Of a DNA stretch of 64,000 nucleotides, positions 56,829 through 64,000 are shown piece by piece; positions within the stretch are counted from its first letter, which is position 1; each line of letters begins with the position of its first letter. The stretch is from Chitinophagaceae bacterium. Lineage in GTDB: Bacteria > Bacteroidota > Bacteroidia > Chitinophagales > Chitinophagaceae. The translations under genes and the position numbers were made by a program. The notes below the pieces were generated by a model, which saw only the letters and a program-made list of their open reading frames with translations, searched no databases and was not told the origin of the DNA. The stretch spans positions 310,001 through 374,000 of the forward strand of contig CANGIY010000002.1 of assembly GCA_947454235.1 (NCBI GenBank). Reading direction: 5' to 3'.

Positions 56829-57050
56829 GGGGGAATTTTTGGTTGGGGAAATTTTTACAAGTATACGGTATAAAGTTAAAATAAAAAAATTATGTGGGGT
56901 TACTTCGGCTGCGCTCAGTAAGCGATTTTTTCAGAACTCTTATTATTCATGATTGAATGAAGACTATGATTGTTGTGACGGTTACTGAGCGGAGTCGAAG
57001 GAACTGGGAGCGAGACAAATAGATGTTGTTTGCAAGGCTGCATCGACCAG
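56829..57050. other. Repeat-bearing intergenic stretch right of the NHL gene
   Basis: This and the following repeats form a 444-base gap to 57272 with no gene. It holds TTACTTCGGCTGCGCTCAGTAA (56900-56921), an inverted relative of the start of the 58-bp repeat, and the right copy of that repeat. It should also contain the NHL gene promoter; no clear match was found. Confidence 0.65.
56979..57036 (+). repeat. 58-bp direct repeat, right copy
   Basis: Matches 54817-54874 with two substitutions. After it the sequence jumps to CGACCAG within about 10 bases, as if the following hairpin element had been deleted. Confidence 0.88.
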
Positions 57051-57064
57051 AGTTTGTTTTTTGC

Positions 57065-57120
57065 TTCGGAAGCACATGCTTCCTAAATGTACGGACGAAG
57101 GGAATCTTTCAACAAGATGT
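57065..57120 (+). repeat. Two-hairpin dispersed repeat, copy 3
   Basis: TTCGGAAGCACATGCTTCC, linker, a degraded second hairpin. It is part of a 71-bp tandem unit (57051-57121, then 57122-57192), each unit beginning AGTTTGTTTT. Confidence 0.82.
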
Positions 57121-57135
57121 AAGTTTGTTTTCTGT

Positions 57136-57190
57136 TTCGGAAGCACATGCTTCCTGAATGTTAGGTCGAAGGAAATCCTTCGACCAGATG
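57136..57190 (+). repeat. Two-hairpin dispersed repeat, copy 4
   Basis: Best-preserved second stem of the set: GGTCGAAGG-AAAT-CCTTCGACC, after GGAAGCA-CA-TGCTTCC. The compensating longer stem relative to copy 1 suggests that pairing is kept. Confidence 0.88.
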
Positions 57191-57242
57191 TTAGAAATTA
57201 CCCACCACTCATTTTTCTCCCTGAAACAATCGGGCAAATTCA

Positions 57243-57252
57243 TAATTTTACC
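57243..57252 (+). promoter_or_regulatory. Putative -7 element of the DUF2130 gene
   Basis: TAATTTTACC lies 20 bases before the ATG; same pattern and spacing as at 37628. Confidence 0.4.
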
Positions 57253-57272
57253 GTGCTCCCAAAATACTATCA

Positions 57273-58583
57273 ATGGCGAATACAATCAGTTGCCCGAACT
57301 GCAATCATCAATTTGAACTTAACCGCGTGCTTGAGTCATCAATACGCGAAGAAATGCGTCAGGAATTCAACCAGAAATGGGTGAAGGAAAAGAATGAACA
57401 AGAACAGAAATACCAAAAGCGTGAAGAATTGGTGCGCCTGCAGGAAGAAAAACTGAAGTCGCTCGATGAACAAGTGAAGAGCCAAAAGGCAGCCATGGAA
57501 CGCGAACTGGCTGAGCGCCTCGATGCATCTAAAAAGCAAATGGAGCTGGAACTGAACCGCCAGTTGCAGGAAAAAATAAAAGGCGACTTCGAGCACAAGC
57601 TCAAGCTGATGGAAGAAGACCGCAAAAACAATGAAGCTAAACTGGCTGAAGCCCGCAATAAAGAACTCGACTTCCTGAAGCAATTGCAGAAACTTGAAAC
57701 CCGTGAGCAGGAAATAGAACTTGAAATTCAACGCAAGCTGATTGATGAAAGAAGCAAAATTTCAGAAACAGTAAAACGAGAAGAAGAAGAACGCAACAAG
57801 ATTAAGGAAGCAGAATTCCAGATGCGTTTGAAAGAGAAAGAAAAACAACTTGAAGATCAACGCAAACTAGTGGAAGAGATGCAACGCAAAGCTGAACAAG
57901 GCTCGATGCAATTGCAAGGAGAAGTGCAAGAATTGATATTGGAGCAGTTATTAAAAACTGCGTTCCCGTTTGATGTGGTGAATGAGGTGGGTAAGGGCGT
58001 GCGTGGTGCCGACTGTGTGCTCACTGTGCGCAACAGCTACGGACAGGAGTGCGGTAAAATCATATTTGAAAGCAAGCGCACCAAGGACTTCAGCGAAGAA
58101 TGGATCGAGAAACTAAAAACCGATATGCGCGCATTGGGTGCTGACATGGCGGTACTTGTAACCAAGGCGATGCCAAAAGATATTGAAGATGGTTTTGGTG
58201 AAAAAAACGGGGTTTGGGTATGTAGCTTTAGCGATGTAAAACCAATTGTTCACATCTTGCGTGATATGGTTATTAAAGTACACAGTGCAGGGAAGAGCCG
58301 CGAAAATATGGGTGATAAAATGGCACTGCTCTATCAATACCTAGTGAGTACCGAATTTGCGGAACAATGGCGTGCTATAAGAGAAGGTTTCATGAGCATG
58401 AAAATTTCGATACAAAGAGAGCGCGACCAAATGGAAAAACTTTGGAAAGCCCGCGAAAAACAACTCGAAAAAGTATTGCTCAACGCGGCCCACATCAGGG
58501 GCTCCATTGAAGGTATTGCAGGCATGGATGTGGACCTGGACTTATTAGGTGACGGCAAAAACCTGATGATTGAGGGAGAATAG
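57273..58583 (+). CDS. DUF2130 protein with coiled coil
   Basis: A 436-residue protein. The N-terminus has a CPNCNHQFEL zinc-finger-like turn, followed by a long highly charged coiled coil (about 25-215) and the DUF2130 domain (about 220-430: FDVVNEVGKGVRGADCVLTV, IIFESKRTKDFSEEWIEKLK). In the domain the D/E-x-K-like series (AD-C near 245, ESK near 268) resembles nuclease-fold cores, but this is only a resemblance. Function is unknown. Confidence 0.9.
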   Translation: MANTISCPNCNHQFELNRVLESSIREEMRQEFNQKWVKEKNEQEQKYQKREELVRLQEEKLKSLDEQVKSQKAAMERELAERLDASKKQMELELNRQLQEKIKGDFEHKLKLMEEDRKNNEAKLAEARNKELDFLKQLQKLETREQEIELEIQRKLIDERSKISETVKREEEERNKIKEAEFQMRLKEKEKQLEDQRKLVEEMQRKAEQGSMQLQGEVQELILEQLLKTAFPFDVVNEVGKGVRGADCVLTVRNSYGQECGKIIFESKRTKDFSEEWIEKLKTDMRALGADMAVLVTKAMPKDIEDGFGEKNGVWVCSFSDVKPIVHILRDMVIKVHSAGKSRENMGDKMALLYQYLVSTEFAEQWRAIREGFMSMKISIQRERDQMEKLWKAREKQLEKVLLNAAHIRGSIEGIAGMDVDLDLLGDGKNLMIEGE

Positions 58584-58607
58584 TTTTCTACTTCAATCAT
58601 TAATATA

Positions 58608-60782
58608 CTATCTGTTGCTGCTGTACCCTATTCCTACATAGAAACTACGTGCCTGCCCTGGGATAATACCCGGACCAGGGTACTCGTCGGTACGCTTAGT
58701 GAAATAACGCTCATCGGTAAGGTTGTTGATACCTGCTTTCAAACGCCATTTGCTTTTGAGTGTATATTGCACTGCGACATCCATTACAGTGTAAGATGGT
58801 ATGATACCTGCAACCGGGTCGCTGCTTGCAACAATGTTTGAGGCATCGCCGTAAGATAAATCGGTGAAGCTGATGTTGTACGCCACTCCGAAATTTTTGT
58901 AGTTATAGTTAACACCCAGGCGCTCAATTGTTTTTGGGGCGTAAGGCACCATTTTGCCATTGAAATCACCGGAAACAAAACGGGCATCAATCATTGAAAA
59001 TGAGTTATATAGGCTGATGTTTGCCCATTTTGGCATACCCTTGAAACAACGTACCGGGAAGAACTCTAGATAGCTCTCCAATCCTTTGTGGGCACTATTG
59101 GCAATGTTAGTACGAAGAGTGTACACATTGCCTTGCGCATCGGTTTTTTCTACCACACCTATTCGGTTATCGTAAGCCATGTAAAATGCACTTACATCGA
59201 ATTGAAAACAGTTTTTAAACACACCACGTATACCAAGATCTGCATTGTACCCCTTTGAGTCTTTCATGTTGGGGTCAATCTTAGATGTTACGGCGAATGG
59301 CGTTAACTGGTCATACGTTACCGGGCTATATGCCTGAGAAATATTGGCATATAAGTTTACTTTCTTATACACCTCATATTGAGAACCGATTCCTAACAAT
59401 GGAATCCAACGGTTTTTAGTGCCGTCAAATACAACCAGTTCGGTATCTTCTGTGGTAAAACCTTTGGCGGTGTTGCGAATGTACTCCATCCTAAAACCGG
59501 GAGTTACACTCCATTTTTCATTCAGCTTAAAAATTTGCTCTGCGAACAATGCCACATTGGTAGTCGAAAAATCGATGTCGTACTCGTAGCCTGGCACTGC
59601 CAAATTCAAATCGAAATCGGTACCTGTTGTACCTGTTCCCCCTCCCTGACGTTTAAACTGTCCGTAGAAATAACGAGTACCTACAGAAAGCGTGCTTCTA
59701 ATACCTCCTAAAGAATATTTTTTCATCAACCGCAGCTCTCCTGCAATGTGTTTCATTTTTTCACTCTCTACTTCCCTGTTTACGTACGTGCCTGTAGCTC
59801 TGTCAATTGTGTCTAGTTCGCCGGGGCCACCGTCTTCATTGCGCCATACAAGTGCCCTTGCTGAACTCATGCCCGATAGCGTAAAGAACAATTTTGTATC
59901 GTCGTTCCACTCATACTTAGCCTTGAAAGCCAATATGTTCCAAGGGCTATTTAACCAATTGCGCGACCTGTAAGAAGTGTCGGGGTTTTGTTTGAACTGA
60001 GCATCATCAAAGCCGCCCGGCATGTGAATAGTATTTCTGAATAGCGTGTATTCCAAGCCAAGTGTGAGTTTACTATTTACGGCATAGCTCATCTTTCCAT
60101 AGGCTGAAACTTGTTTGTAATCAGAATTAGGTCTCCAGCCGGCAGATTGTTGCAACTGCGCGAAACCGAAATAGTTGAGCTTACCAACCTGACCACCGAT
60201 GCCTGTATATGAATTTAAGAAACCATAACTACCTGCAGTCATATCTTCGGTAATGGCAAACTTTTTGTCTTTACCACCATCACGGGTAATAAAATTGATC
60301 ACTCCACCGAATTGAGGCCCAAACTGCAACGATGCTGCACCCCTTGTCACCTCTACTCGTTCAACCGCCTCCATGGGTGTTGTATAATACGATTCAGCAT
60401 ACCCAAAAATATCAGCAGCAGTGTTGTAGCCATTCTGGCGCACATTGGTTTCTATTGATTGCGAAGGGTTCAAGCCCCTGAATCCAATACCATTAGACGG
60501 GAATCCGCTTCCTTGTGTTTCAGAATAGTTGGCACCGGGAATGCGCCCAAGTACTTGGCGTGGGTTATTTTGTGCTGTATTAGCAACAATGCTGTCAGGC
60601 ACAATCACCTCGCTTTTTTTGCCGCTGTAAATAATGCCGTTCTGGGTTTCATCCATGTGCCCCATACCTTTAAAAATCTTTACACCCTTAATAGTAAACT
60701 CCTTTAGAGTGTCATTTCTTTGAGCAAAGCCAGAGGTAACTGAAATAAAAACAAGACTAGATAAAACAACTAAAATGCGCAC
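58608..60782 (-). CDS. TonB-dependent outer-membrane receptor (FecA-like)
   Basis: A 724-residue receptor with a signal peptide (RILVVLSSLVFISVTSGFAQ), a plug domain (about 45-165: QVLGRIPGANYSETQGSGFP, ERVEVTRGAASLQFGPQFGG) and a 22-strand barrel ending in an aromatic residue-rich strand (SFYVGIGYSSNR). The plug sequence is closest in style to Fe(III)-dicitrate and siderophore receptors; no SusD or anti-sigma partner lies nearby. There is no N-terminal carboxypeptidase-like or signalling domain. It imports a ligand across the outer membrane; identity is uncertain. Confidence 0.92.
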   Translation of the reverse strand: MRILVVLSSLVFISVTSGFAQRNDTLKEFTIKGVKIFKGMGHMDETQNGIIYSGKKSEVIVPDSIVANTAQNNPRQVLGRIPGANYSETQGSGFPSNGIGFRGLNPSQSIETNVRQNGYNTAADIFGYAESYYTTPMEAVERVEVTRGAASLQFGPQFGGVINFITRDGGKDKKFAITEDMTAGSYGFLNSYTGIGGQVGKLNYFGFAQLQQSAGWRPNSDYKQVSAYGKMSYAVNSKLTLGLEYTLFRNTIHMPGGFDDAQFKQNPDTSYRSRNWLNSPWNILAFKAKYEWNDDTKLFFTLSGMSSARALVWRNEDGGPGELDTIDRATGTYVNREVESEKMKHIAGELRLMKKYSLGGIRSTLSVGTRYFYGQFKRQGGGTGTTGTDFDLNLAVPGYEYDIDFSTTNVALFAEQIFKLNEKWSVTPGFRMEYIRNTAKGFTTEDTELVVFDGTKNRWIPLLGIGSQYEVYKKVNLYANISQAYSPVTYDQLTPFAVTSKIDPNMKDSKGYNADLGIRGVFKNCFQFDVSAFYMAYDNRIGVVEKTDAQGNVYTLRTNIANSAHKGLESYLEFFPVRCFKGMPKWANISLYNSFSMIDARFVSGDFNGKMVPYAPKTIERLGVNYNYKNFGVAYNISFTDLSYGDASNIVASSDPVAGIIPSYTVMDVAVQYTLKSKWRLKAGINNLTDERYFTKRTDEYPGPGIIPGQARSFYVGIGYSSNR

Positions 60783-60875
60783 TTTCTGATTTGGTTTTTG
60801 TACGCAAAAATGAAACTAATGGCATTTCCTGCGTTTCAGAAAAGGGAAAATGCAGTTTTGAAAGTCGGAAAAAAA

Positions 60876-61949
60876 CTAGAAAGGCCATGTAAATTTAAAA
60901 CAGCAACCACCTAGGTGGCTATCTTCGCACCATATTTTACCGCCATTGCTATTAACGATTTCCTGAACAATCGAAAGCCCTAAACCATGAGATGCATCCC
61001 TCTTTTTGTTCAAGCGCACTGTAAGATTGAAAATGCGTAGCTTGTGTTCGTCGGGCACGGTTATCCCATTATCATCAAATGAGAATAAGTACATCTTCCC
61101 TTGTTTTTGTACGTCAATTTCCAGTAAACCTTTTTTCTTGTTGTTATAAATTACTGAATTGGCAATGAAATTATTAAAGATTTGCAGCATCATAGTTGAG
61201 TCGCCTTTAACAACCGGTAACTTTGTTTTCAAGTCAACTTTAAAAGTTGCGGGTATATTAATCATAGCAATCGACTGAGCAAATGTCACATTCAAGTTTA
61301 CTTTTGTTTTAGCCTTTTTGGGCGAAAGTTTCGCATCGAAATAGCCTAATACACCATGTATAAGCCCTTCCATTCCATTCACACTTTGTAGAAGGTAGTT
61401 TAATAATGTATGTATTTCATTGCCGTCTTGGGAAGCAATCCCCTGATCAATCAACTGACTCAAAAGCTTAATTCGGTAGAGCGGTGCCTTGAGGTCGTGA
61501 GTTAAGATAAAAGCAAAACGCTCCAGCTCGTTCTTGATGTTTTCAGCCTGATTGAGCTGACTAATCATATTCAGTTTCTCACTTAAGTCTCGCACAACAG
61601 CTAAAGCGTAAATTTCCTCACCTATAGGAATAATTGACAATGCAATATCTATGTCTATTTCATGTCCTTTTTTGTGTACACCCCGCAGCGATGCGCCATC
61701 ACCCATTTTTCTAATACCTGACTCAGCAAAAAAGCCTCGTACGAGCATTTCATGTTTGTCTCGGGAGCGCTCAGGTAGCAAAATAGAAAGACTTTGCTCT
61801 TTTAGTTCAAGTTCTTCGTATCCAAAAACGTTCAGTACCTGCTTATTGGTGTTTTTAATAACCCCACTTTTGTCAACAACAAGAATAGCATCGGGGAATA
61901 CGTCAAATGCACCCGAGACTAGCAGGGTGGCATCATTAAGGTTCATCAT
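60876..61949 (-). CDS. PAS-domain sensor histidine kinase
   Basis: A 357-residue soluble kinase. An N-terminal PAS domain (about 10-125: FPDAILVVDKSGVIKNTNKQ) is followed by a phytochrome-type HisKA with phosphoacceptor histidine in ILTHDLKAPLYRIK, then an ATPase domain (FNNFIANSVIYNN, DDNGITVPDEHK, GLGLSIVQEIV). The start at 61949 is chosen at the beginning of the PAS-containing region; an in-frame start 78 bases upstream would add a cysteine-rich tail unlike the family. No regulator is adjacent. Confidence 0.9.
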   Translation of the reverse strand: MMNLNDATLLVSGAFDVFPDAILVVDKSGVIKNTNKQVLNVFGYEELELKEQSLSILLPERSRDKHEMLVRGFFAESGIRKMGDGASLRGVHKKGHEIDIDIALSIIPIGEEIYALAVVRDLSEKLNMISQLNQAENIKNELERFAFILTHDLKAPLYRIKLLSQLIDQGIASQDGNEIHTLLNYLLQSVNGMEGLIHGVLGYFDAKLSPKKAKTKVNLNVTFAQSIAMINIPATFKVDLKTKLPVVKGDSTMMLQIFNNFIANSVIYNNKKKGLLEIDVQKQGKMYLFSFDDNGITVPDEHKLRIFNLTVRLNKKRDASHGLGLSIVQEIVNSNGGKIWCEDSHLGGCCFKFTWPF

Positions 61950-62150
61950 AGCTGTTTGATGTTCGAGGTTAATACAAACAAATGTATCTATTTTAAAACA
62001 AAGTGCTAAGCAATCATTATGCCTCAATGTAAATCACAACGACTATCTATCTCAACTTAATATTCATTTATTTTTAAAAAATAAATTTCATCAAATTTAT
62101 AGTGACATCCAAACTGACAGACTATATTTGGCTGCATAAACGAAAACACT

Positions 62151-63326
62151 ATGACATTGAACAATAACACCATTCAAGAATTTCCATTGCTTTGGAAAAA
62201 AGTAGTCAGAGCAAATAATCTTCCACCATGCGATTGTGCGAAAAACTGTGTTGGCTCTACCCATGAACTAATTATAACCGATGACTTTGTTTTTGTAACG
62301 GGTCAAAGTATGTATCAGGTTGCTAAATTCAACCATCAGGGAGAAAAACTGGCTGACTATGTAATGCCACATTGCAGTGGTCCACATGGGCTTCAAGTTG
62401 ATAATGATGGTGCTTTATGGGTTTCACTGGAATTTTTAGGGTTTGTTGTTAGACTTGATAAAGGAGGAAACATTGATAAAGCCATCGATGTAAACATGTA
62501 TCCCAATGGAAACAAAATTGCGATAAACCCTGCTCCGCATTGCATTTGTTTTGATCCTTCAACTGGTATTATGTGGTTTACCGGAAAAAGAACGAGCACG
62601 ATTGGCAAAATCAATCCTGATGGTAGTGTCGAACACTTTGAACTTAAATCACTTGGTGCAACGCCCATCTACCTTTCTGTTGGACCCGATGGCAATATTT
62701 GGGGTACTGAACTTACATCAAGCAAAATATTGAAAATCAACACTCAAATAGTAAAAACTGAAGAGAAAAAAGCGGGTTGCTGCTGCAGTACCGCAACTGA
62801 CGAAGTAACCAACAAAGCCCTTAAACGCATTGCTGACAAGCAACAAGCTGATATTATTGATGAATACACCATACCTACTGCTAACGCCCGACCAATAGCT
62901 ATTATTCCCGACCCAAGCCAGCGAATGATGTGGTTTACCGAAGAAGCGGGCAAAAAAGTAGGCAGAATTGAAATTGATGTACTAGACCCAGAAACAGGTG
63001 CTCCAAAAATTACCGAGTTTGCAGTGCCGGTATTGCAACCCAACGATGTACTTGCTTCATTGGCTTTCGACTGCAACAACAACCTATGGGTAGAAGTATA
63101 TGTTGACCAAAACAATCCGAATCCCGAAGGCAAAGACTATATCGTTCAATTTGATGCTTCGATTCGGGATACCAACAATACCGGTACGCTTCAAATACCT
63201 TTCACATTGCATGAGGTGCCAACTCCGAAAACAGTGATGCATCGAATTAGGGCTGATAAGTCGGGGAAAGCACTTTGGTTCACCGAACTAAATACCGATC
63301 AACTTGGAAAAATCACGATAGGATAA
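62151..63326 (+). CDS. Virginiamycin B lyase-like beta-propeller protein
   Basis: A 391-residue protein of the streptogramin lyase/SMP-30-like propeller group. Blade motifs GPHGLQVDNDGALWVSLEF, GIMWFTGKRTSTIGKINPDG, GPDGNIWGTELTSSKILKI and GKALWFTELNTDQLGKI are clear. It is about 100 residues longer than Vgb, mostly through an insert near 200-240 that carries three consecutive cysteines (C210-C212), with another cluster at 27-33. No signal peptide is seen. Antibiotic degradation is not implied; many environmental relatives have other roles. Confidence 0.85.
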   Translation: MTLNNNTIQEFPLLWKKVVRANNLPPCDCAKNCVGSTHELIITDDFVFVTGQSMYQVAKFNHQGEKLADYVMPHCSGPHGLQVDNDGALWVSLEFLGFVVRLDKGGNIDKAIDVNMYPNGNKIAINPAPHCICFDPSTGIMWFTGKRTSTIGKINPDGSVEHFELKSLGATPIYLSVGPDGNIWGTELTSSKILKINTQIVKTEEKKAGCCCSTATDEVTNKALKRIADKQQADIIDEYTIPTANARPIAIIPDPSQRMMWFTEEAGKKVGRIEIDVLDPETGAPKITEFAVPVLQPNDVLASLAFDCNNNLWVEVYVDQNNPNPEGKDYIVQFDASIRDTNNTGTLQIPFTLHEVPTPKTVMHRIRADKSGKALWFTELNTDQLGKITIG

Positions 63327-63338
63327 ATTGCCTGAACG

Positions 63339-63399
63339 GGTGTTTGATTCTTATTGGTATGGGTCAAACACCTCTTTACTTTCTAAAGTAGTAAAGAGG
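63339..63399. terminator. Convergent terminator region with two overlapping hairpins
   Basis: GGTGTTTGA / TCAAACACC (63339-63372) and CCTCTTTAC / GTAAAGAGG (63371-63399) share two bases, so only one can be fully formed. They lie between two convergent genes. T tracts are weak on both strands. Confidence 0.55.
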
Positions 63400-64000
63400 T
63401 TAAAACAAAGTATCCTCAGCCAGCTTCACCTCGAAATCTTTGAGATGGCGTGTGGTATCGCCTTGAATTTTCACAAGTCCGGTTTCGGCAAGCTTACGCA
63501 ATCGCCAGGCGAGGTACAAATCGCCGGGAGTAGGCACATCTTTGGTAAGTACCTGATTGATGACCTTACTTGCTCGTTGAAATTGTTGGGTGCATTGTTC
63601 TAAAATCAGGCTGTCGTAGTATTTTTCGGGTACGCCTTTAAACTTAGAATGACCTTCCTTGATGCGCACAGGTGCATTCTCTTCAACCATTTTTTCCCAT
63701 TCAGGTACTAATATTTCAAATTCTGAAGGCGTTACAGGTCGGGCAAGCTTTGAAGCTTTGGCCATTTCAGCAGGGCTTACTTCTGAAAAACTCTTGGGGA
63801 AATAAAGTTTTTTATCGGCATCTAAAAAAGGTAACCCGCCAATATTCACCACATAAACCCTACCTTGGTATTTAACAAGGTATTTTAACGCCCACAAATA
63901 CACTAAGTAATCAGTAGGCCACGGTGACACCCAAATCCAAATCTGGTCTTGTTCCTTTTTTGAAAGTTCGTTTGCTGCCATCAACAGACTTTCCAAATCA
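63400..64000 (-). CDS. DUF1835-domain protein, 3' part only
   Basis: The frame is open to the right edge of the window, so the first part of the gene lies outside it. About 200 residues are visible, with the DUF1835/DUF3658 pattern (WIWVSPWPTDYLVYLWALKY, VYVVNIGGLPFLDADKKLYF, DLYLAWRLRKLAETGLVKIQ). Function is unknown. The frame also offers a TTG at 63996, but the matching residues upstream suggest that it simply continues. Confidence 0.8.
   Translation of the reverse strand, partial: DLESLLMAANELSKKEQDQIWIWVSPWPTDYLVYLWALKYLVKYQGRVYVVNIGGLPFLDADKKLYFPKSFSEVSPAEMAKASKLARPVTPSEFEILVPEWEKMVEENAPVRIKEGHSKFKGVPEKYYDSLILEQCTQQFQRASKVINQVLTKDVPTPGDLYLAWRLRKLAETGLVKIQGDTTRHLKDFEVKLAEDTLF

Noticed and set aside
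54744-57190. CRISPR array
   Set aside because: The repeats are irregularly spaced, form two-hairpin units and lack spacer-like intervals; no cas genes are present.
57339-57731. Antisense open frame of 130 codons opposite the DUF2130 coiled coil
   Set aside because: It mirrors the lysine/glutamate-rich coiled coil, giving a leucine/phenylalanine-rich artefact; there is no start signal or family.
62151-63326. Antibiotic resistance gene (virginiamycin B lyase)
   Set aside because: Only the propeller fold and blade motifs match; the size and insert differ and the context is not a resistance locus.

Overview
The window is a piece of a Bacteroidota chromosome, moderately AT-rich and densely coded. 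Three things support this. Two proteins look like type IX secretion clients: one has a C-terminal region resembling the gliding-motility-associated (CHU_C, type B) domain and one resembles the type A sorting domain. Several genes are preceded by the Bacteroidota -7 promoter pattern TAnnTTTG. The families present (RhuM, DUF1343/NamZ, DUF4256, CarboxypepD_reg-like, TerB-like ABC fusions, FecA-like TonB receptor) are frequent in that phylum. A Chitinophagales-type organism is my guess; genus cannot be read from this.

Layout. 1-6.7 kb is a type I restriction-modification locus: the end of hsdM, hsdS, an unrecognised 340-residue gene with a nuclease-like QxK motif, an hsdR::hsdS hybrid relic, rhuM and hsdR. 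6.8-18.4 kb is mostly housekeeping: DinB-like enzyme, methylmalonyl-CoA mutase catalytic subunit, NAD(P)-binding protein, deoC, icd, a LytTR regulator, a TerB-like/ABCG-type transporter fusion and ung. 18.4-22.8 kb is a three-gene signalling operon with a NarL-type regulator, an 1137-residue multi-PAS histidine kinase and a receiver-only protein, joined by start/stop overlaps. 23.2-27.1 kb has a VIT1-type iron/manganese transporter and an ArsR-controlled cluster (arsR, AHSA1, DUF4256, YdeI-like, RsmB-like) with two operator-like repeats bracketing the promoter. 27.2-38.1 kb has thrS, TPR-tilS, namZ, an M16 protease, a DUF885 lipoprotein protease and a bacilliredoxin.

38.1-47.2 kb is a divergent surface-polysaccharide cluster. 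On the left are two GT4 glycosyltransferases, an O-antigen ligase/polymerase and a small membrane protein. On the right are a Wzm/Wzt-type ABC exporter, a GT2 glycosyltransferase and a large PKD surface protein with a type B sorting domain. 47.3-54.6 kb holds two small exported proteins with a biotinyl carrier protein, a receiver protein, metF, a zinc-ribbon coiled-coil protein, a Nif3 protein and a prolyl oligopeptidase. 54.6-57.3 kb is an NHL-repeat surface protein bracketed by 58-bp direct repeats and several copies of a two-hairpin dispersed repeat. 57.3-64 kb has a DUF2130 protein, a TonB-dependent receptor, a PAS histidine kinase, a streptogramin-lyase-like propeller protein and a DUF1835 protein cut by the window end.

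The most unusual material is the rearranged type I locus (the 340-residue gene lies between two copies of the hsdS 3' end, next to an hsdR scrap), the dispersed paired-hairpin repeat family, and the isocitrate dehydrogenase whose coenzyme-pocket residues differ from the E. coli NADP enzyme. No tRNA, rRNA, CRISPR array, intact insertion sequence or prophage was seen.
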